The notes under the pieces: generated by a model | Database searches by the model: none | What the model was told of the DNA's origin: nothing | The model's input: the letters and a program-made list of their open reading frames with translations, nothing else | Assembly: GCA_963678705.1 (NCBI GenBank) | Contig: OY783216.1 | Coordinates: 11,532,001 to 11,596,000, forward strand | DNA: 64,000 nt | Source: Panorpa germanica | Taxonomy: Eukaryota; Arthropoda; Insecta; Mecoptera; Panorpidae | Reading direction: 5' to 3' | Part shown: positions 23,873 to 37,478 of the stretch, piece by piece | Layout: every line of letters begins with the position of its first letter | Numbering within the stretch: the stretch's first letter is position 1 | Translations under genes and position numbers: made by a program

Positions 23873-25047
23873 GCAGTAGACGTTCCTAGAGATTTTAGCC
23901 GGCCTAATTCTTCAAAGGGCACTTGGCCACCAGACATTATTAAAGGCACCCTGGAATTTTTATAAATTCTATATAGTATTATAATATGCGACAAGTTATG
24001 TTTTTTTTTGCATTATCTTGGGTATATTGTGATTGTTCATGAACAATCAGTCACAATTTTTAAGAAAACCATATATATTGTTTACTTATAACAATTAATG
24101 CACTCTCTCTATTATTTAAAACTCGCTTTTATACGAGTATAAACTAGTTGTTATGTATTAATATTATTTATAGTTAATGTTATTTGACTTACTTGATAGT
24201 GAGCAGCAACCTTTTGTTTTCCGTATATTTGTAGTGTTTATATGAGGTCTTCCTTATATAGGTCTACAGATTTCTTGAATTTCTTAACCAGTTGATGTTT
24301 TAGCACTAACACTAACCTAATTATTATCAATTTATTTGTCTATCGCACTTATTATTGTTTTTTCTCAAAAACAACCAAGTTACAGTTTTGAGGTTATTTT
24401 CATAAGACCGCATGTACGCGTCATATATATATTTAGTTTTATTTTTCAACACTGGTTTCTAACTGTCAAGCATTTTTAACAACACTTATTTTAGTGTAAT
24501 TTAGCACAATATTAAAATAAACTTAAATACATTTCGTTAGAAGAAGTATTTATATAATATATTTAATTTTTTTTCGTAATTTATTTTTCACTTTTAATCA
24601 CTTTTTTTACCTAAAGTAGCAGATGCCGATCGAACACACACACAGTAGATAGGTACCACTTGTGTTGCAAATCAAAATTAACGTCTTTGTTAACCAATAT
24701 GTAGTTCTTCCTTTTTCTGCTAAGTCCCATCTGTCTTGCCAGAGGCAAAGATCATCATCTTTGTTTTACTTGAAGATATAGCTATTTTGTGTAGCTTTAA
24801 GAAACTACACATTTTATCTATAGAAGCTAAAGAACGGCTTTCTAGTTGTTCTCTGCTATTTGCACCGACAAGGATCACTATCATTCAACAAAACATACGT
24901 TTACACAACCTTTCGAGTGAGAAACACAGTCCTCGTCGAATACCATGTTTCAGAGTTGAGGACAACCATTAGATAGTTGCCTGTTTTTATGGAACGGTAT
25001 TTGGTTTGTAAAATTAATGTTTATCAATGAATATTGTTCTCCATAGT
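23873..25047. repeat. Array B unit 12, type a (L)
   Basis: 1175 bp, first unit of the complete a-h copy. The perfect palindrome lies at 24031-24048. Confidence 0.9.
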
Positions 25048-26202
25048 GCAGTAGACGTTCCTTAAGATTTTTGCCGGCCTATTTCTTCGAAGGGCACTTG
25101 GCCACCAGACATTATTAGAGGCACACTTTAATTTCTATAAATTCTATATAGTATTATAATATGCGACAAGTTATGTTTTTTTTTGCGCTATCCTGGTATA
25201 TTGTGATTGTTTATGAACAGTCAGTCACAATTTTCAAGAAAATCATATATATTGTTTACTTATAACAATTAATACACTCTCTTTATTATTTGAAACTCGC
25301 TTTTATACGAGTATAACCTAATTGTTATGTATTAATATTATTTATAGTTAATGTTATTTGACTTACTTGATAGTGAGCAGCAACCTTTTGTTTCCCGTAT
25401 ATTTGTAGTGTTTATATGAGGTCTTCCTTATATAGGTCTACAGATTTTTTGAATTTCTTAACCAGTTGATGTTTTAGCACTAACACTAACCTAATTATTA
25501 TTAATTTCTTTGTCTACCGCACTAATTATTGTTTTATTTCAAAAACCACAAAGTTACAGTTTTGAGGTTATTTTCATAAGACCGCGTGTACGCGTCATAT
25601 ATATATTTAGTTATATTTTTTAACACTGGTTTCTAACTGTCAAACATTTTTAAAAACACTTATTTTAGAGTAAATTAGCACAATATTAAAATAAACTTAA
25701 ATACATTTCGTTAGAAGAAGTATTTATATAATATATTTAATTTTTTTCCCTAATTAATTTCTTACTTTTAATCACTTTTTTCACCTAAAGTAGCAGATGC
25801 CGATGGAACACACACACAGTATATAGGTACCACTTGTGTTGCAAATCAAAATTAACGTCTTTGTTAACCAATATGTAGTTCTTCCTTTTTCTGCTAAGTC
25901 CCATCTGTCTTGCCAAAGACAAAGATCATCATCTTTGTTTTACTTGAAGATATAGCCATTTTGTGTAGCTTCAAGAAACTACACATTTTATCTATAGAAG
26001 CTAAAGAACGGCTTTCTAGTTGTTCTCTGCTATTTGCACTGACAAGGATCACTATCATTCGGCAAAACATACGTTTACACAACCTTTTGAGTGAGAAACA
26101 CAGTCCTCGTCGAATACCATGTTTCAGAGTTGAGGACAACCATTAGATAGTTGCCTGTTTTTAGGGAACGGTAATCGGTTTGTAAAATTAATGTTGCATA
26201 GT
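25048..26202. repeat. Array B unit 13, type b (L, 19-bp tail deletion)
   Basis: 1155 bp. Type b markers are ttccttaag, gcgctatcc, cagtatatagg, ccaaagacaaag and ttttagggaacgg. The tail reads aatgttgcatagtg, lacking 19 bp compared with unit 21. Unit 37 shares the deletion. Confidence 0.9.
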
Positions 26203-27305
26203 GCAGTAGACGTTCCTAGAGATTTTTGCCGGCCTATTTCTTCAAAGGGCACTTGGCCACCAGACATTATTAAAGGCACACTTTAATTTCTATAAATTCT
26301 ATATAGTATTATAATATGCGACAAGTTATGTTTTTTTTTGCGTTATCCTGGTATATTGTGATTGTTTATGAACAGTCAGTCACAATTTTTAAGAAAATTA
26401 TATATATTGTTTACTTATAACAATTAATACACTCTCTTTATTATTTGATACTCGCTTTTATACGAGTATAAACTAATTGTTATATATTATTATTATTTAT
26501 AGTTAATGTTATTTGACTTACTTGATAGTGAGCAGCAACCTTTTGTTTTCCGTATATTTGTAGTGTTTATATGAGGTCTTCCTTATATCGGTCTACAGAT
26601 TTCTTGAATTTCTTAACCAGTTGATGTTTTAGCACTAACACTAACCTAATTATTATCAATTTTTTTGTCTATCGCACTTATTATTGCTTTATCTTAAAAA
26701 TGACGAGGTTACAGTTTTTAGGTTACTTTCATAAGACCGCGTGTACGCGTCATATATATATTTAGTTATATTTTTCAACACTGGTTTCTAACTGTCAAAC
26801 ATTTTTAAAAACACTTATTTTAGAGTAAATTAGCACAATATTAAAACAAACTTAAATACATTTCGTTAGAAGAAGTATTTATATAATATATTTAATTTTT
26901 TTCCCTAATTAATTTCTCACTTTTAATCACTTTTTTCACCTAAAGTAGCAGATGCCGATGGAACACACACACAGTAGATAGGTACCACTTGTGTTGCAAA
27001 TCAAAATTAACGTCTTTGTTAATCAATATGTAGTTCTTCCTTTTTCTGTTAAGTCCCATCTGTCTTGCTAAAGGCAAGGATAATCTTCTTTGTTTTACTT
27101 GAAGATATAGCTATTTTGTGTAGCTTTAAGAAACTACACATTTTATCAAAACATACATTTACACAACCTTTTGAGTGAGAAACACAGTCCTCGTCAAATA
27201 CCATGTGCCAGAGTTGAGGACTACCATTAGATAGTTGCCTCTTTTCATGGAACGGTAATCGGTTTGTAAAATTATTGTTTAACAATGAATATAGTTCTCC
27301 ATAGT
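26203..27305. repeat. Array B unit 14, type c (S)
   Basis: 1103 bp. It differs from unit 1 by local changes such as aatgacgaggtt for aacgacaaagtt and gccgatggaac for gccgatcgaac. Confidence 0.9.
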
Positions 27306-28481
27306 GCAGTAGACGTTCCTAGAGATTTTTGCCGGCCTAATTCTTCGAAGGGCACTTGGCCACCAGTCATTATTAAAGGCACCCTAAAATTTTTATAAAT
27401 TCTATATAGTATTATATTATGCGACAAGTTATGTTTTTTTTGCGTTATCTTGGTATAGTGTGATTGTTCATGAGCAATTAGTCACAATTTTTAAGAAAAC
27501 CATATATATTGTATACTTATAACAATTATTACACTCTCTTTATTATTTGAAACTCGCTTTTATACGAGTATAACCTAATTGTTATGTATTAATATTATTT
27601 ATAGTTAATGTTATTTGACTTACTTGATAGTGAGCAGCAACCTTTTGTTTAACGTATATTTGTAGTGTTTATATGAGGTCTTCCTTATATAGGTCTACAG
27701 ATTTTTTGAATTTCTTAACCAGTTGATGTTTTAGCACTAACACTAACCTAATTATTATTAATTTCTTTGTCTACCGCACTTTTTATTGTTTTATTTCAAA
27801 AACCACAAAGTTACAGTTTTGAGGTTATTTTCATAAGATCGCGTGTACGCGTCATTGTATATATTTAGTTATATTTTTCAACACTGGTTTCTAACTGTCA
27901 AGCATTTTTAACAACACTTATTTTAGAGTAATTTAGCACAATATTAAAATAAACTTAAATACATTTCGTTAGAAAAAGTATTTATATAATATATTTAATT
28001 TTTTTCCGTAATTATTTTCTTACTTTTATTCACTTTTTTTACCTAAAGTAGCAGATGCCGATCGAACACACACACAGTAGATAGGTACCACTTGTGTTGC
28101 AAATCAAAATTAACGTCTTTGTTAACCAATATGTAGTTCTTCCTTTTTCTGCTAAGTCCCATCTGTCTTGCCAAAAGCAAAGATCATCATCTTTGTTTTA
28201 CTTGAAGATATAGCCATTTTGTGTAGCTTCAAGAAACTACACATTTTATCTATAGAAGCTAAAGAACGGCTTTCTAGTTGTTCTCTGCTATTTGCACCGA
28301 CAAGGATCACTATCATTCGGCAAAACATATGTTTACACAACCTTTCGAGTAAGAAACACAGTCCTCGTCGAATACCATGTTCCAGACTTGAGGACAACCA
28401 TTAGATAGTTGCCTATTTTCATGGAACGGTAATCGGTTTTGTAAAATTAATGTTAAAACAATGAATATAGTTTTCCATAGT
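27306..28481. repeat. Array B unit 15, type d (L)
   Basis: 1176 bp. An extra T (cggttttgtaaaatt) in the RT-antisense part changes which minus-strand frame is open upstream of the broken catalytic box. Confidence 0.9.
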
Positions 28482-28531
28482 GCAGTAGACGTTCCTAGAG
28501 ATTTTTGCCGGCCTAATTCTTCGAAGGGCAC
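28313..28531 (-). pseudogene. Upstream half of the RT remnant in unit 15
   Basis: An extra T in this unit joins a frame starting near the unit boundary to the motif B-like segment (GCPQVWNMVFDE, then VNICFAE and a stop). It is the clearest single-frame view of the part that leads into the destroyed catalytic box. The downstream part continues in another frame at 28152-28320. Confidence 0.55.
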
Positions 28532-29591
28532 TTAGACACCAGACATTATTAAAGGCACACTGGATTTTCTATAAATTCTATATAGTATTATAATATGCGA
28601 CAAGTTTTTTTTTTTTTGCGTTATCCTGTAAAAGTGTGATTGTTCATGAACAGTCAGTCACAATTTTCAAGAAAATCATAAAAATTGTTTACTGATAACA
28701 ATAAAAACACTCTCTTTATTATTTGATACTCGCCTTTATACGAGTATAAACTAATTGTTATATATTAATATTATTTATAGTTAATGTTATTTGACTTATT
28801 AGATAGTGAGCAGCAACCTTTTGTTTTCCGTATATTTGTAGAGTTTATATGAGGTCTTCCTTATATCAATTTTATAGGTCTACAGATTTCTTGAATTTCT
28901 TAACCAGTTGATGTTTTAGCACTAACACTAACCAAATTATTATCTATTTGTTTTGTCTATCGCACTTATTATTGTTTTATCTCAAAAACGACAAAGTTAC
29001 AGTTTTAAGGTTATTTTCATAAGACCGCGTGTACGCGTCATATATATATTTAGTTATATTTTTCAACACTGGTTTCTAACTGTCAAACATTTTTAAAAAC
29101 ACTTATTTTTGAGTAAATTAGCACAATAATAAAATAAACTTAAATACATTTTGTTAGTAGAAGTATTTATATAATATATTTAATCTTTTTCCGTAATTAA
29201 TTTCTCACTTTTAATCACTTTTTTCACCTAAAGTAGCAGATGCCGATCGAAAACACACAGTAGATAGGTACCCCTTGTGTTGCAAATCAAAATTAACGTC
29301 TTTGTTAACCAATATGTAGTTCTTCCTTTTTCTGTTAAGTCCCATCTGTCTTGCCAAAGGCAAGGATCATTATCTTTCTTTTACTTGAAGATATAGCCAT
29401 TTTGTGTAGCTTTAAGAAACTACACATTTTATCAAAACATACGTTTACACAACCTTTCGAGAGAGAAACACAGTCCTCATCGAATACCATGTTCCAGAGT
29501 TGAGGACAACCATTAGATAGTTGCCTCTTTTCATGGAACGTTAATCGGTTTGTAAAATTAATGTTTAACAATGAATATAGTTCTCCATAGT
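28482..29591. repeat. Array B unit 16, type e (S, 10-bp insertion)
   Basis: 1110 bp. A private insertion of caattttata lies after cttatat near 28866, absent from every other e unit. Confidence 0.9.
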
Positions 29592-29757
29592 GCAGTAGAC
29601 GATCCTACTGATTTTTGCCGGCCTAATTCTTCGAAGGGCACTTGGCCTCCAGACATTATTAAGAGTTGAGGACAACCATTAGATAGTTGCCTGTTTTTAT
29701 GGAACGGTAATCGGTTTGTAAAATTAATGTTTATCAATGCATATAGTTCTCCATAGT
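29592..29757. repeat. Array B unit 17, type f (166 bp)
   Basis: Same internal deletion as the other f units, with private changes cctactgat and caatgcatat. Confidence 0.92.
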
Positions 29758-30936
29758 GCAGTAGACGTTCCTAGAGATTTTTGCCGGCCTATTTCTTCGA
29801 AGGGCACTTGGCCACCAGACATTATTAAAGGCACACTTTAATTTCTATAAATTTTATATAGTATTATAATATGCGACAAGTTATGTTTTTTTTTGCGTTA
29901 TCCTGGTATATTGTGATTGTTTATGAACAGTCAGTCACAATTTTCAAGAAAATCATATATATTGTTTACTTATAACAATTAATACACTCTCTTTATTATT
30001 TGGTACTCGCTTTTATACGAGTATAAACTAATTGTTATATATTAATATTATTTATAGTTAATGTTATTTGACTTACTTGATAGTGAGCAGCAACCTTTTG
30101 TTTTCAGTATATTTGTAGTGTTTATATGAGGTCTTCCTTATATATTTCTACAGATTTCTTGAATTTCTTAACCAGTTGATGTTTTAGCACTAACACTAAC
30201 CTTATTATTATCAATTTTTTTGTCTATCGCACTTATTATTGTTTTATCTCAAAAACGACAAAGTTACAGTTTTGAGGTTATTTTCATAAGACCGCGTGTA
30301 CGCGTCATATATATATTTAGTTATATTTTTCAACACTGGTTTCTAACTGTCAAACGTTTTTAGAAACACTTATTTTTGAGTAAATTAGCACAATATTAAA
30401 TTAAACTTAAATACATTTCGTTAGAAGAAGTATTTATATAATATATTTGATTTTTTTCCCTAATTAATTTCCCACTTTTATTCACTTTTTTCACCTAAAG
30501 TAGCAGATGCCGATCGAACACACACAGTAGATAGGTACCACTTGTGTTGCAAATCAAAATTAACGTCTTATGTAACGTAACCAATATGTAGTTCTTCCTT
30601 TTTCTGCTAAGTCCCATCTGTCTTGCCAAAAGCAAAGATCATCATCTTTGTTTTATTTGAAGATATAGCCATTTTGTGTAGCTTCTAGAAACTACACATT
30701 TTATCTATATAAGCTAAAGAACGGCTTTCTAGTTGTTCTCTACTATTTGCACCAACAAGGATCACTTTATCATTCGGCAAAACATACGATTACACAACCT
30801 TTCGAGTGAGAAACACAGTCCTTGTCGAATACCATGTTTCAGAGTTGAGGACAACCATTAGATAGTTGCCTGTTTTTATGGAACGGTAATCGGTTTGTAA
30901 AATTAATGTTTATCAATGAATATAGTTCTCTATAGT
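29758..30936. repeat. Array B unit 18, type g (L)
   Basis: 1179 bp. It reads tagcacaatattaaatt where unit 5 has tagcttaatattaaatt. Confidence 0.9.
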
Positions 30937-31586
30937 GCAGTAGACGTTCCTAGATATTTTTGCAGGCCTAATTCTTCGAAGGGCACTTGGCCACCAGACA
31001 TTATTAAAGGCACACTTTAATTTACGCGTCATATATATATTTAGTTATATTTTTCAATACTGGTTTCTAACTGTCAAACATTTTTAAAAACACTAATTTT
31101 TGAGTAAATTAGCACAATATTAAAATAAACCTAAATACATTTCGTTAGTAGAAGTATTTATATAATATATTTAATCTTTTTCCGTAATTAATTTCTCACT
31201 TTTAATCACTTTTTTCACCTAAAGTAGCAGATGCCGATCGAACACACACACAGTAAATAGGTACCCCTTGTGTTGCAAATCAAAATTAACGTCTTTGTTA
31301 ACCAATATGTAGTTCTTCCTTTTTCTGTAAAGTCCCATCTGTCTTGCCAAAGGCAAGGATCATCATCTTTGTTTTACTTGAAGATATAGCCATTTTGTGT
31401 AGCTTCAAGAAACTACACATTTTATCAAAACATACGTTTACAGAACCTTTCAAGTGAGAAACACAGTCCTCGTCGAATACCATGTTCCAGAGTTGAGGAA
31501 CTAATTAGATAGTTGCCTCTTTTCATGGAACGGTAATCGGTTTTTTGTAAAATTAATGTTTAACAATGAATATAGTTCTCCATAGT
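30937..31586. repeat. Array B unit 19, type h (650 bp, deleted)
   Basis: Same 455-bp deletion as unit 6. Near the end, gttgaggaactaatt replaces gttgaggacaaccatt. The stop after the RT-like frame is lost (tgtaaag for tgttaag), so that frame runs ten codons further than in sister units. Confidence 0.92.
31298..31483 (-). pseudogene. RT-remnant frame in unit 19 with lost stop
   Basis: A local change removes the stop that normally follows GKTDGT, and the frame reads on as LQKKEELHIG. This shows that the sequence beyond the usual stop still continues the RT-like reading. The upstream half is disrupted by the ggaactaatt change, so only 61 codons from an internal methionine remain. Confidence 0.5.
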
Positions 31587-32761
31587 GCAGTAGACGTTCC
31601 TAGAGATTTTAGCCGGCCTAATTCTTCAAAGGGCACTTGGCCACCAGACATTATTAAAGGCACCCTGGAATTTTTATAAATTCTATATAGTATTATAATA
31701 TGCGACAAGTTATGTTTTTTTTTGCATTATCTTGGGTATATTGTGATTGTTCATGAACAATCAGTCACAATTTTTAAGAAAACCATATATATTATTTACT
31801 TATAACAATTAATGCACTTTCTCTATTATTTAAAACTCGCTTTTATACGAGTATAAACTAGTTGTTATGTATTAATATTATTTATAGTTAATGTTATTTG
31901 ACTTACTTGATAGTGAGCAGCAACCTTTTGTTTTCCGTATATTTGTAGTGTTTATATGAGGTCTTCCTTATATAGGTCTACAGATTTCTTGAATTTCTTA
32001 ACCAGTTGATGTTTTAGCACTAACACTAACCTAATTATTATCAATTTATTTGTCTATCGCACTTATTATTGTTTTATCTCAAAAACAACCAAGTTACAGT
32101 TTTGAGGTTATTTTCATAAGACCGCATGTACGCGTCATATATATATTTAGTTTTATTTTTCAACACTGGTTTCTAACTGTCAAGCATTTTTAACAACACT
32201 TATTTTAGTGTAATTTAGCACAATATTAAAATAAACTTAAATACATTTCGTTAGAAGAAGTATTTATATAATATATTTAATTTTTTTTCGTAATTTATTT
32301 TTCACTTTTAATCACTTTTTTTACCTAAAGTAGCAGATGCCGATCGAACACACACACAGTAGATAGGTACCACTTGTGTTGCAAATCAAAATTAACGTCT
32401 TTGTTAACCAATATGTAGTTCTTCCTTTTTCTGCTAAGTCCCATCTGTCTTGCCAGAGGCAAAGATCATCATCTTTGTTTTACTTGAAGATATAGCTATT
32501 TTGTGTAGCTTTAAGAAACTACACATTTTATCTATAGAAGCTAAAGAACGGCTTTCTAGTTGTTCTCTGCTATTTGCACCGACAAGGATCACTATCATTT
32601 AACAAAACATACGTTTACACAACCTTTCGAGTCAGAAACACAGTCCTCGTCGAATACCATGTTTCAGAGTTGAGGACAACCATTAGATAGTTGCCTGTTT
32701 TTATGGAACGGTATTTGGTTTGTAAAATTAATGTTTATCAATGAATATTGTTCTCCATAGT
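31587..32761. repeat. Array B unit 20, type a (L)
   Basis: 1175 bp. catttaacaaaac replaces cattcaacaaaac, which places a stop in the plus-strand shadow frame. The palindrome is at 31745-31762. Confidence 0.9.
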
Positions 32762-33935
32762 GCAGTAGACGTACCTTAAGATTTTTGCCGGCCTATTTCT
32801 TCGAAGGGCACTTGGCCACCAGACATTATTAGAGGCACACTTTAATTTCTATAAATTCTATATGGTATTATAATATGCGACAAGTTATGTTTTTTTTTGC
32901 GCTATTCTGGTATATTGTGATTGTTTATGAACAGTCAGTCACAATTTTCAAGAAAATCATATATATTGTTTACTTATAACAATTAATACACTCTCTTTAT
33001 TATTTGAAACTCGCTTTTATACGAGTATAACCTAATTGTTATGTATTAATATTATTTATAGTTAATGTTATTTGACTTACTTGATAGTAAGCAGCAACCT
33101 TTTGTTTCCCGTATATTTGTAGTGTTTATATGAGGTCTTCCTTATATAGGTCTACAGATTTTTTGAATTTCTTAACCAGTTGATGTTTTAGCACTAACAC
33201 TAACCTAATTATTATTAATTTCTTTGTCTACCGCACTAATTATTGTTTTATTTCAAAAACCACAAAGTTACAGTTTTGAGGTTATTTTCATAAGACCGCG
33301 TGTACGCGTCATATATATATTTAGTTATATTTTTTAACACTGGTTTCTAACTGTCAAACATTTTTAAAAACACTTATTTTAGAGTAAATTAGCACAATAT
33401 TAAAATAAACTTAAATACATTTCGTTAGAAGAAGTATTTATATAATATATTTAATTTTTTTCCCTAATTAATTTCTTACTTTTAATCACTTTTTTCACCT
33501 AAAGTAGCAGATGCCGATGGAACACACACACAGTATATAGGTACCACTTGTGTTGCAAATCAAAATTAACGTCTTTGTTAACCAATATGTAGTTCTTCCT
33601 TTTTCTGCTAAGTCCCATCTGTCTTGCCAAAGACAAAGATCATCATCTTTGTTTTACTTGAAGATATAGCTATTTTGTGTAGCTTCAAGAAACTACACAT
33701 TTTATCTATAGAAGCTAAAGAACGGCTTTCTAGTTGTTCTCTGCTATTTGCACTGACAAGGATCACTATCATTCGGCAAAACATACGTTTACACAACCTT
33801 TTGAGTGAGAAACACAGTCCTCGTCGAATACCATGTTTCAGAGTTGAGGACAACCATTAGATAGTTGCCTGTTTTTAGGGAACGGTAATCGGTTTGTAAA
33901 ATTAATGTTTATCAATGAATATAGTTCTCCATAGT
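32762..33935. repeat. Array B unit 21, type b (L, full tail)
   Basis: 1174 bp with the tail intact (tttatcaatgaatatag), unlike units 13 and 37, so the 19-bp deletion is not a property of every b unit. Confidence 0.9.
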
Positions 33936-35038
33936 GCAGTAGACGTTCCTAGAAATTTTTGCCGGCCTATTTCTTCGAAGGGCACTTGGCCACCAGACAT
34001 TATTAAAGGCACACTTTAATTTCTATAAATTCTATATAGTATTATAATATGCGACAAGTTATGTTTTTTTTTGCGTTATCCTGGTATATTGTGATTGTTT
34101 ATGAACAGTCAGTCACAATTTTTAAGAAAATTATATATATTGTTTACTTATAACAATTAATACACTCTCTTTATTATTTGATACTCGCTTTTATACGAGT
34201 ATAAACTAATTGTTATATATTATTATTATTTATAGTTAATGTTATTTGACTTACTTGATAGTGAGCAGCAACCTTTTGTTTTCCGTATATTTGTAGTGTT
34301 TATATGAGGTCTTCCTTATATCGGTCTACAGATTTCTTGAATTTCTTAACCAGTTGATGTTTTAGCACTAACACTAACCTAATTATTATCAATTTTTTTG
34401 TCTATCGCACTTATTATTGCTTTATCTTAAAAACGACAAAGTTACAGTTTTTAGGTTATTTTCATAAGACCGCGTGTACGCGTCATATATATATTTAGTT
34501 ATATTTTTCAACACTGGTTTCTAACTGTCAAACATTTTTAAAAACACTTATTTTAGAGTAAATTAGCACAATATTAAAATAAACTTAAATACATTTCGTT
34601 AGAAGAAGTATTTATATAATATATTTAATTTTTTTCCCTAATTAATTTCTCACTTTTAATCACTTTTTTCACCTAAAGTAGCAGATGCCGATGGAACACA
34701 CACACAGTAGATAGGTACCACTTGTGTTGCAAATCAAAATTAACGTCTTTGTTAATCAATATGTAGTTCTTCCTTTTTCTGTTAAGTCCCATCTGTCTTG
34801 CTAAAGGCAAGGATAATCTTCTTTGTTTTACTTGAAGATATAGCTATTTTGTGTAGCTTTAAGAAACTACACATTTTATCAAAACATACATTTACACAAC
34901 CTTTTGAGTGAGAAACACAGTCCTCGTCAAATACCATGTGCCAGAGTTGAGGACTACCATTAGATAGTTGCCTCTTTTCATGGAACGGTAATCGGTTTGT
35001 AAAATTATTGTTTAACAATGAATATAGTTCTCCATAGT
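33936..35038. repeat. Array B unit 22, type c (S)
   Basis: 1103 bp. It opens with tcctagaaattttt instead of tcctagagattttt. Confidence 0.9.
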
Positions 35039-36213
35039 GCAGTAGACGTTCCTAGAGATTTTTGCCGGCCTAATTCTTCGAAGGGCACTTGGCCACCAGT
35101 CATTATTAAAGGCACCCTAAAATTTTTATAAATTCTATATAGTATTATATTATGCGACAAGTTATGTTTTTTTTTGCGTTATCTTGGTATAGTGTGATTG
35201 TTCATGAGCAATTAGTCACAATTTTTAAGAAAACCATATATATTGTATACTTATAACAATTATTACACTCTCTTTATTATTTGAAACTCGCTTTTATACG
35301 AGTATAACCTAATTGTTATGTATTAATATTATTTATAGTTAATGTTATTTGACTTACTTGATAGTGAGCAGCAACCTTTTGTTTAACGTATATTTGTAGT
35401 GTTTATATGAGGTCTTCCTTATATAGGTCTACAGATTTTTTGAATTTCTTAACCAGTTGATGTTTTAGCACTAACACTAACCTAATTATTATTAATTCTT
35501 TGTCTACCGCACTTTTTATTGTTTTATTTCAAAAACCACAAAGTTACAGTTTTGAGGTTATTTTCATAAGATCGCGTGTACGCGTCATTGTATATATTTA
35601 GTTATATTTTTCAACACTGGTTTCTAACTGTCAAGCATTTTTAACAACACTTATTTTAGAGTAATTTAGCACAATATTAAAATAAACTTAAATACATTTC
35701 GTTAGAAAAAGTATTTATATAATATATTTAATTTTTTTCCGTAATTATTTTCTTACTTTTACTCACTTTTTTTACCTAAAGTAGCAGATGCCGATCGAAC
35801 ACACACACAGTAGATAGGTACCACTTGTGTTGCAAATCAAAATTAACGTCTTTGTTAACCAATATGTAGTTCTTCCTTTTTCTGCTAAGTCCCATCTGTC
35901 TTGCCAAAAGCAAAGATCATCATCTTTGTTTTACTTGAAGATATAGCCATTTTGTGTAGCTTCAAGAAACTACACATTTTATCTATAGAAGCTAAAGAAC
36001 GGCTTTCTAGTTGTTCTCTGCTATTTGCACTGACAAGGATCACTATCATTCGGCAAAACATACGTTTACACAACCTTTCGAGTAAGAAACACAGTCCTCG
36101 TCGAATACCATGTTCCAGACTTGAGGACAACCATTAGATAGTTGCCTATTTTCATGGAACGGTAATCGGTTTGTAAAATTAATGTTAAAACAATGAATAT
36201 AGTTTTTCATAGT
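35039..36213. repeat. Array B unit 23, type d (L)
   Basis: 1175 bp, with one T fewer in attaattctttgtc. Its L block carries the b-like gcactgacaagg instead of gcaccgacaagg. Confidence 0.9.
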
Positions 36214-37312
36214 GCAGTAGACGTTCCTAGAGATTTTTGCCGGCCTAATTCTTCGAAGGGCACTTAGACACCAGACATTATTAAAGGCACACTGGATTTT
36301 CTATAAATTCTATATAGTATTATAATATGCGACAAGTTTTTTTTTTTTGCGTTATCCTGTAAAAGTGTGATTGTTCATGAACAGTCAGTCACAATTTTCA
36401 AGAAAATCATAAAAATTGTTTACTGATAACAATAAAAACACTCTCTTTATTATTTGATACTCGCCTTTATACGAGTATAAACTAATTGTTATATATTAAT
36501 ATTATTTATAGTTAATGTTATTTGACTTATTAGATAGTGAGCAGCAACCTTTTGTTTTCCGTATATTTGTAGAGTTTATATGAGGTCTTCCTTATATAGG
36601 TCTACAGATTTCTTGAATTTCTTAACCAGTTGATGTTTTAGCACTAACACTAACCAAATTATTATCTATTTATTTGTCAATCGCACTTATTATTGTTTTA
36701 TCTCAAAAACGACAAAGTTACAGTTTTAAGGTTATTTTCATAAGACCGCGTGTACGCGTCATATATATATTTAGTTATATTTTTCAACACTGGTTTCTAA
36801 CTGTCAAACATTTTTAAAAACACTTATTTTTGAGTAAATTAGCACAATAATAAAATAAACTTAAATACATTTTGTTAGTAGAAGTATTTATATAATATAT
36901 TTAATCTTTTTCCGTAATTAATTTCTCACTTTTAATCACTTTTTTCACCTAAAGTAGCAGATGCCGATCGAACACACACAGTAGATAGGTACCCCTTGTG
37001 TTGCAAATCAAAATTAACGTCTTTGTTAACCAATATGTAGTTCTTCCTTTTTCTGTTAAGTCTCATCTGTCTTGCCAAAGGCAAGGATCATTATCTTTCT
37101 TTTACTTGAAGATATAGCCATTTTGTGTAGCTTTAAGGAACTACACATTTTATCAAAACATACGTTTACACAACCTTTCGAGAGAGAAACACAGTCCTCA
37201 TCGAATACCATGTTCCAGAGTTGAGGACAACCATTAGATAGTTGCCTCTTTTCATGGAACGTTAATCGGTTTGTAAAATTAATGTTTAACAATGAATATA
37301 GTTCTCCATAGT
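36214..37312. repeat. Array B unit 24, type e (S)
   Basis: 1099 bp, with ctatttatttgtcaatcgc where sister units have ctatttgttttgtctatcgc. Confidence 0.9.
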
Positions 37313-37478
37313 GCAGTAGACGTTCCTAGTGATTTTTGCCGGCCTAATTCTTCGAAGGGCACTTGGCCTCCAGACATTATTAAGAGTTGAGGACAACCAT
37401 TAGATAGTTGCCTGTTTTTATGGAACGGTAATCGGTTTGTAAAATTAATGTTTATCAATGAATATAGTTCTCCATAGT
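37313..37478. repeat. Array B unit 25, type f (166 bp)
   Basis: Same internal deletion, but it opens gacgttcctagtg rather than gacgatcctagtg. Confidence 0.92.

Larger units (their letters stand above)
23873..31586. repeat. Array B higher-order repeat, complete a-h copy (7714 bp)
   Basis: The only uninterrupted copy of the eight-unit order: a (L), b (L), c (S), d (L), e (S), f (166 bp), g (L), h (about 650 bp). Types are defined by linked variants along each unit. The following copy (31587-37478) repeats a-f, the preceding segment (13778-20325) repeats c-h then a, and 56043-61491 repeats d-h then a. Confidence 0.88.
31587..37478. repeat. Array B higher-order repeat, a-f segment
   Basis: Six consecutive units in HOR order, then a break into the diverged block inside the following g-like unit. 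Confidence 0.85.
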
